From: Candidatus Hodarchaeota archaeon
Lineage (GTDB): Archaea > Asgardarchaeota > Heimdallarchaeia > Hodarchaeales > Hodarchaeaceae
Direction of reading: 5' to 3'
Length of the DNA: 5,064 nt
Assembly: GCA_016839665.1 (NCBI GenBank)
Contig: JAEOTU010000104.1
Coordinates: 1 to 5,064, forward strand
The translations under genes were made by a program, and so were the position numbers. Numbering within the stretch: the first letter of the stretch is position 1; every line of letters starts with the position of its first letter. Under the pieces are notes generated by a model. That model ran no database searches. It was not told where the DNA came from and saw only the letters and a program-made list of their open reading frames with translations. Shown here in pieces: positions 4,971 to 5,064 of this stretch.

Positions 4971-5064
4971 ATGAAAGTCTGTCTGCTCGGTGATGGTGCA
5001 GTAGGCAAGACCGCTTTACGTGAGCGCTATTTAGGGAAGCAATTCTCTAGTGGATACGTAATGA
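4971..5064 (+). CDS. Ras-superfamily small GTPase with Rho-like P-loop, N-terminus only (3' truncated by window edge)
   Basis: The 31 visible residues start MKVCLLGDGAVGKTALRERY. Strand 1 (KVCLL) is followed by the G1/P-loop GDGAVGKT (7-14), with K13 and T14 as the phosphate- and magnesium-binding residues. The P-loop is identical to that of Rac, Rho and Cdc42. Aligned to Rac1, F25 matches F28 and Y29 matches Y32 of switch I; the next codon begins with A, consistent with the invariant switch-I threonine. The protein would bind and hydrolyse GTP and act as a molecular switch. Asgard archaea carry many such GTPases, which is the main taxonomic clue here. Glycines stand at the positions matching Ras G10, G12 and G15, so a hydrolysis-capable enzyme is expected. 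An in-frame TAA at 4959-4961 leaves ATG 4971 as the start, and there is no well-spaced Shine-Dalgarno. The G3-G5 motifs and any C-terminal lipidation site lie outside the window. Confidence 0.93.
   Translation, partial: MKVCLLGDGAVGKTALRERYLGKQFSSGYVM

Overview
The window most likely comes from an archaeon, and an Asgard-lineage archaeon (Loki-, Thor- or Heimdall-type) is the best guess. The grounds are a eukaryote-like Ras/Rho-type small GTPase beginning at the right edge, a TrmB-type archaeal winged-helix protein, TATA-like promoter elements with T-tract 3' ends, and an A+T-rich composition. The exact lineage cannot be fixed from 5 kb, and no ribosomal or other phylogenetic marker is present.

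Layout. Positions 1-333 (+) hold the 3' part of a type I phosphoribosyltransferase-like gene whose start lies outside the window. After a 184-base gap with a weak hairpin/T-tract and TATA-like sequence comes a two-gene (+) unit. The gene at 518-1393 encodes a 291-aa protein with a helical N-terminal domain and a long Pro/Glu-rich tail carrying repeats and repeated short motifs. The gene at 1406-2161 encodes a 251-aa protein with two small alpha/beta or beta-rich regions joined by a low-complexity linker. I recognise neither as a named family. They lie in the same reading frame, separated by one TGA and four sense codons. A convergent gene occupies 4485-2203 (-). It encodes a 760-aa protein with an N-terminal TrmB-like winged helix, about 500 residues of predicted coiled coil, and a C-terminal region resembling the TrmB/PLD-like sensor domain. 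A 485-base divergent intergenic region (4486-4970) holds promoter-like elements and several small dyads and direct repeats, but no convincing gene. At 4971 a small GTPase starts rightward and is cut by the window end after 31 residues. Its P-loop is identical to that of Rho/Rac/Cdc42 proteins.

How the genes may work together. The only relationships the sequence supports are the tight pairing of the two unknown proteins (co-transcription and possibly translational coupling) and the shared control region of the TrmB-like protein and the GTPase. Two points deserve most attention. The first is the unusual TrmB-coiled-coil-sensor architecture next to a Rho-like GTPase. The second is the scaffold-like unknown pair, whose short motifs are conserved as protein while diverged as DNA.
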